Source: Ectobius pallidus
Taxonomy: Eukaryota > Arthropoda > Insecta > Blattodea > Ectobiidae
Length of the DNA: 64,000 nt
Reading direction: 5' to 3'
Assembly (NCBI GenBank): GCA_964059195.1
Contig: CAXKWD010000013.1
Span: forward strand, 23,536,611-23,600,610
Below, in pieces: positions 60,201-64,000 of the stretch. Position numbers and translations under genes: made by a program. Each line of letters starts with the position of its first letter. The stretch's first letter is position 1. The notes below the pieces were generated by a model, which searched no databases, had not been told where the DNA came from, and saw only the letters and a list, made by a program, of their open reading frames with translations.

Positions 60201-63200
60201 AAGTTACTTTCAAAAAAGTTACTTTTGAAAAAAGTTACTTTGAAAAAAGTTACTTTGAAAAAAGTTACTTTGAAAAGTTACTTTCAAATAAGTTACTTTG
60301 AAAAAAGTTACTTTGAAAAAAGTTACTTTGAAAAAAGTTACTTTGAAAAAGTTACTTTGAAAAAAGTTATTTTGAAAAAAGTTACTTTGAAAAAAGTTAC
60401 TTTGAAAAAGTTACGTTGAAAAAGTTACTTTTAAAAAGTTACTTTGATAAAAGTTACTTTCAAAAAAGTTACTTGGAAAATTGTTACTTTCAAAAAGTTA
60501 CTTTGAAAATTGTTACTTTGGAAAAAGTTACTTTGGGAAAAGTTACTTTGAAAAAAGTTACTTTAAAAAAAGTTACTTTGAAAAAGTTACTTTGAAAAAA
60601 GTTACTTTGAAAAAAGTTACTTTGAAAAAAGTTACTTTGAAAAAAGTTACTTTGAAAAAAGTTACTTTGAAAAAAGTTACTTTGCAAAAAGTTACTTTGC
60701 AAAAAGTTACTTTGCAAAAAGTTACTTTGAAAAAAGTTACTTTGAAAAAAGTTACTTTCAAAAAAGTTACTTTGATAAAAGTTACATTGAAAATTGTTAC
60801 TTTGGAAAAAGTTACTTTGAAAAAAGTTACTTTGGAAAAAGTTACTTTGAAAAAAGTTACTTTGATAAAAGTTACTTTGAAAAAAGTTACTTTGAAAAAA
60901 GTTACTTTGGAAATAGTTACTTTGAAAAAGTTTGAAAAAGTTACTTTGAAAAAAGTTACTTTGGAAAAAGTTACTTTGGAAAAGTTACTTTGAAAAGAGT
61001 TACTTTGAAAAAAGTTACTTTGAAAAAAGTTACTTTCAAAAAAGTTACTTTGGAAAAAGTTACTTTGAAAAAGTTACATTCAATAAGTTACTTTGAAAAA
61101 AGTTACTTTGAAAAGTTACTTTCAAATAAGTTACTTTGAAAAAAGTTACTTTCAAAAAAGTTACTTTGAAAAAAGTTACTTTGAAAAAAGTTACTTTGAA
61201 AAAAGTTACTTTGAAAAAAGTTACTTTGAAAAAAGTTACTTTGAAAAAAGTTACTTTGAAAAAAGTTACTTTCAAAAAAGTTACTTTCAAAAAAGTTACT
61301 TTCAAAAAAGTTACTTTGAAAATTGTTACTTTCAAATAAGTTACTTTGAAAATTGTTACTTTCAAAAAAGTTACTTTCAAAAAAGTTACTTTCAAAAAAG
61401 TTACTTTGAAAAAAGTTACTTTGAAAAAAGTTACTTTCAAAAAAGTTACTTTGAAAAGAGTTACTTTGAAAAGAGTTACTTTGAAAAAAGTTACTTTCAA
61501 AAAAAGTTACTTTGGAAAAAGTTACTTTGAAAAAGTTACATTCAAAAAAAGTTACTTTGAAAAAAGTTACTTTGGAAAAGTTACTTTGAAAAAAGTTACT
61601 TTGAAAAGTTACTTTCAAATAAGTTACTTTGAAAAAAGTTACTTTCAAAAAAGTTACTTTGAAAAAAGTTACTTTCAAAAAAGTTACTTTGAAAAAAGTT
61701 ACTTTCAAAAAAGTTACTTTGAAAAAAGTTACTTTCAAAAAAGTTACTTTGAAAAAAGTTACTTTCAAAAAAGTTACTTTGAAAAAAGTTACTTTCAAAA
61801 AAGTTACTTTGATAAAAGTTACTTTCAAAAAAGATACTTTGATAAAAGTTACTTTGAAAATTGTTACTTTCAAATAAGTTACTTTGAAAATTGTTACTTT
61901 GAAAAAAGTTACTTTGAAAAGTTATTTTGAAAAAAGTTACTTTGATAAAAGTTACTTTGATAAAAGTTACTTTGAAAAAAGTTACTTTGAAAAAAGTTAC
62001 TTTGAAAAAAGTTACTTTGAAAAAAGTTACTTTGAAAAAAGTTACTTTGAAAAAAGTTACTTTGATAAAAGTTACTTTCAAAAAAGTTACTTTCAAAAAA
62101 GTTAATTTCAAAAAAGTTAATTTCAAAAAAGTTAATTTCAAAAAAGTTAATTTCAAAAAAGTTACTTTGAAAAAACTTACTTTCAAAAAAGTTACTTTGA
62201 AAAAAGTTACTTTGAAAAAAGTTACTTTGAAAAAAGTTACTTTGAAAAAAGTTACTTTGAAAATTGTTACTTTCAAAAAAGTTACTTTGAAAATTGTTAC
62301 TTTCAAAAAAGTTACTTTCAAAAAAGTTACTTTGAAAAAAGTTACTTTGAAAAAAGTTACTTTGAAAAAAGTTACTTTGAAAAAAGTTACTTTCAAAAAA
62401 GTTACTTTGAAAAAAGTTACTTTCAAAAAAGTTACTTTGAAAATTGTTACTTTCAAAAAAGTTACTTTGAAAATTGTTACTTTCAAAAAAGTTACTTTGA
62501 AAAAAGTTACTTTGAAAAAAGTTACTTTGAAAAAAGTTACTTTGAAAAAAGTTACTTTGAAAAAAGTTACTTTCAAAAAAGTTACTTTCAAAAAAGTTAC
62601 TTTGAAAATTGTTACTTTCAAAAAAGTTACTTTGAAAATTGTTACTTTCAAAAAAGTTACTTTGAAAAAAGTTACTTTGAAAAAAGTTACTTTGAAAAAA
62701 GTTACTTTCAAAAAAGTTACTTTGGAAAAAGTTACTTTGAGAAAGTTACATTCAAAAAAAGTTACTTTGAAAAAAGTTACTTTGAAAAAGTTACTTTGAA
62801 AAAAGTTACTTTGAAAACTTACTTTCAAATAAGTTACTTTGAAAAAAGTTACTTTGAAAGAGTTACTTTGAAAAAAGTTACTTTCAAAAAAGTTACTTTG
62901 ATAAAAGTTACTTTGAAAATTGTTACTTTCAAATAAGTTACTTTGAAAATTGTTACTTTGAAAAAAGTTACTTTGAAAATTGTTACTTTGAAAAAAGTTA
63001 CTTTGAAAATTGTTACTTTGAAAAAAGTTACTTTGAAAAGTTACTTTGAAAAAACTTACTTTCAAAAAAGTTACTTTGAAAATTGTTACTTTCAAAAAAG
63101 TTACTTTGAAAATTGTTACTTTCAAATAAGTTACTTTGAAAATTGTCACTTTCAAAAAAGTTACTTTGTAAAAAGTTACTTTCAAAAAAGTTACTTTGAA

Positions 63201-64000
63201 AAAAGGTTCTTTGAAAAAAGTTACTTTGAAAAAAGTTACTTTGAAAAAAGTTACTTTGAAAAAAGTTACTTTCAAATGAGTTACTTTGAAAAAAGTTACT
63301 TTGAAAAAAGTTACTTTCAAAAAAGTTACTTTGAAAAAGTTACTTTGAAAAAAGTTACATTCAAAAAAGTTACTTTGAAAAAAGTTACTTTCAAAAAAGT
63401 CACTTTGAAAATTGTTACTTTCAAATAAGTTACTTTGAAAAAAGTTACTTTCAAAAAAGTTACTTTGAAAAAAGTTACTTTCAAATAAGTTACTTTCAAA
63501 TAAGTTACTTTGAAAAAAGTTACTTTGAAAAAAGTTACTTTGAAAAAAGTTACTTTGAAAAAAGTTACTTTGAAAAAAGTTACTTTGAAAAAAGTTACTT
63601 TGAAAAAAGTTACTTTCAAAAAAGTTACTTTCAAAAAAGTTACTTTCAAAAAAGTTACTTTCAAAAAAGTTACTTTCAAAAAAGTTACTTTCAAAAAAGT
63701 TACTTTGAAAAAGTTACTTTGAAAAAGTTACTTTGAAAAAAGTTACTTTCAAAAAAGTTACTTTGAAAAGTTACTTTGAAAAAAGTTACTTTGAAAAAAG
63801 TTACTTTGAAAACTTACTTTCAAATAAGTTACTTTGAAAAAAGTTACTTTGAAAAAAGTTACTTTGAAAATTGTTACTTTGAAAAAAGTTACTTTGAAAA
63901 GTTACTTTGAAAAAAGTTACTTTCAAAAAAGTTACTTTGAAAAAAGTTACTTTGAAAATTGTTACTTTCAAAAAAGTTACTTTGAAAATTGTTACTTTCA

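Larger units (their letters stand above)
20583..64000. repeat. Satellite B: >43-kb array of a 15-bp monomer (GTTACTTTGAAAAAA)
   Basis: From 20583 to the window end the sequence is uninterrupted 15-bp monomers and close variants: GTTACTTTCAAAAAA, GTTACTTTGAAAATT, GTTACTTTCAAATAA, GTTACTTTGGAAAAA, GTTACTTTGATAAAA, GTTACATTCAAAAAA, GTTACTTTGCAAAAA, plus 13- and 14-bp versions with a shorter A-run. Variants are arranged in long recurring strings (higher-order repeats). Each monomer contains the dyad AAAGT-T-ACTTT. No other element, gene or unique sequence interrupts the array. Open frames up to 574 codons on both strands translate as pentapeptide runs (KKVTL/KKVTF, SYFEK, FFKVT) and follow from the 15-bp period. 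The right end is cut by the window. Confidence 0.98.

Noticed and set aside
61596..63320. Longest open frame of the window (574 codons, minus), and the similar ones at 38264-39913, 42915-44069 and 48714-50348
   Set aside because: They translate to endless five-residue repeats, overlap equally long frames on the other strand, and arise from the 15-bp monomer. No start context, domain or composition change supports a gene.
20583..64000. CRISPR array or bacterial pentapeptide-repeat gene
   Set aside because: There are no unique spacers, since every 15-bp unit is a repeat variant. The surrounding elements are eukaryotic. Pentapeptide patterns come only from the period.
20583..64000. Telomeric repeat
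   Set aside because: The 15-bp unit is not TTAGG or TTAGGG and has no G-rich strand, and the array borders another satellite and transposon-rich DNA.
1..64000. tRNA, rRNA or other structured RNA genes
   Set aside because: I saw no cloverleaf with A/B boxes and no conserved rRNA words when reading both strands, though a covariance-model search was not possible.

Overview
The window is eukaryotic, AT-rich, repeat-dominated DNA with no intact protein-coding gene that I can support. A gypsy-type LTR retrotransposon, a Tigger/pogo-like MITE and very long simple satellites would fit an arthropod, probably an insect. That taxonomic guess is inference; nothing in the window fixes the species.

Layout: (1) 1-885 is flank with a 589-bp non-autonomous DNA transposon (111-699, TA target sites). 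(2) 886-11796 is one complete LTR retrotransposon on the minus strand. Its two LTRs are 2342 bp each, begin TGTTG, end CAACA, lie exactly 8569 bp apart and are flanked by a 4-bp duplication (CTCT). Behind the minus-strand 5' LTR come a primer-binding-site-like motif, a gag gene broken by stops and frameshifts, a probable protease remnant, then about 4-5 kb of AT-rich DNA with several small tandem repeats and no recognisable reverse transcriptase or integrase. The LTRs look identical by eye while the coding part is dead, so the copy was probably moved by proteins supplied in trans. (3) 11797-14276 is unassigned DNA with a 305-bp element bounded by a perfect 32-bp inverted repeat. (4) 14277-20582 is satellite A, built from TTGCATTTTT-like words in higher-order units of about 1.1 kb plus shorter versions near 0.83 and 0.53 kb. 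(5) 20583-64000 (cut by the window end) is satellite B, more than 43 kb of a 15-bp monomer, GTTACTTTGAAAAAA and variants.

Satellite B is the most striking part. Monomer variants form long non-random strings that recur at about 0.32, 1.05-1.08, 2.27, 4.6, 10.4, 12.9, 23.4 and 25.3 kb. The 10.4-kb copies differ almost only by whole 15-bp monomers, and copy boundaries can be placed (for example near 52,800). The commonest variant site, G or C at monomer position 9, sits at the centre of a TTT-S-AAA dyad, so the two forms are local reverse complements. Because 15 is a multiple of three and the monomer has no stop in most frames, the array produces ORFs up to 574 codons on both strands; these are artefacts of the period, not genes.
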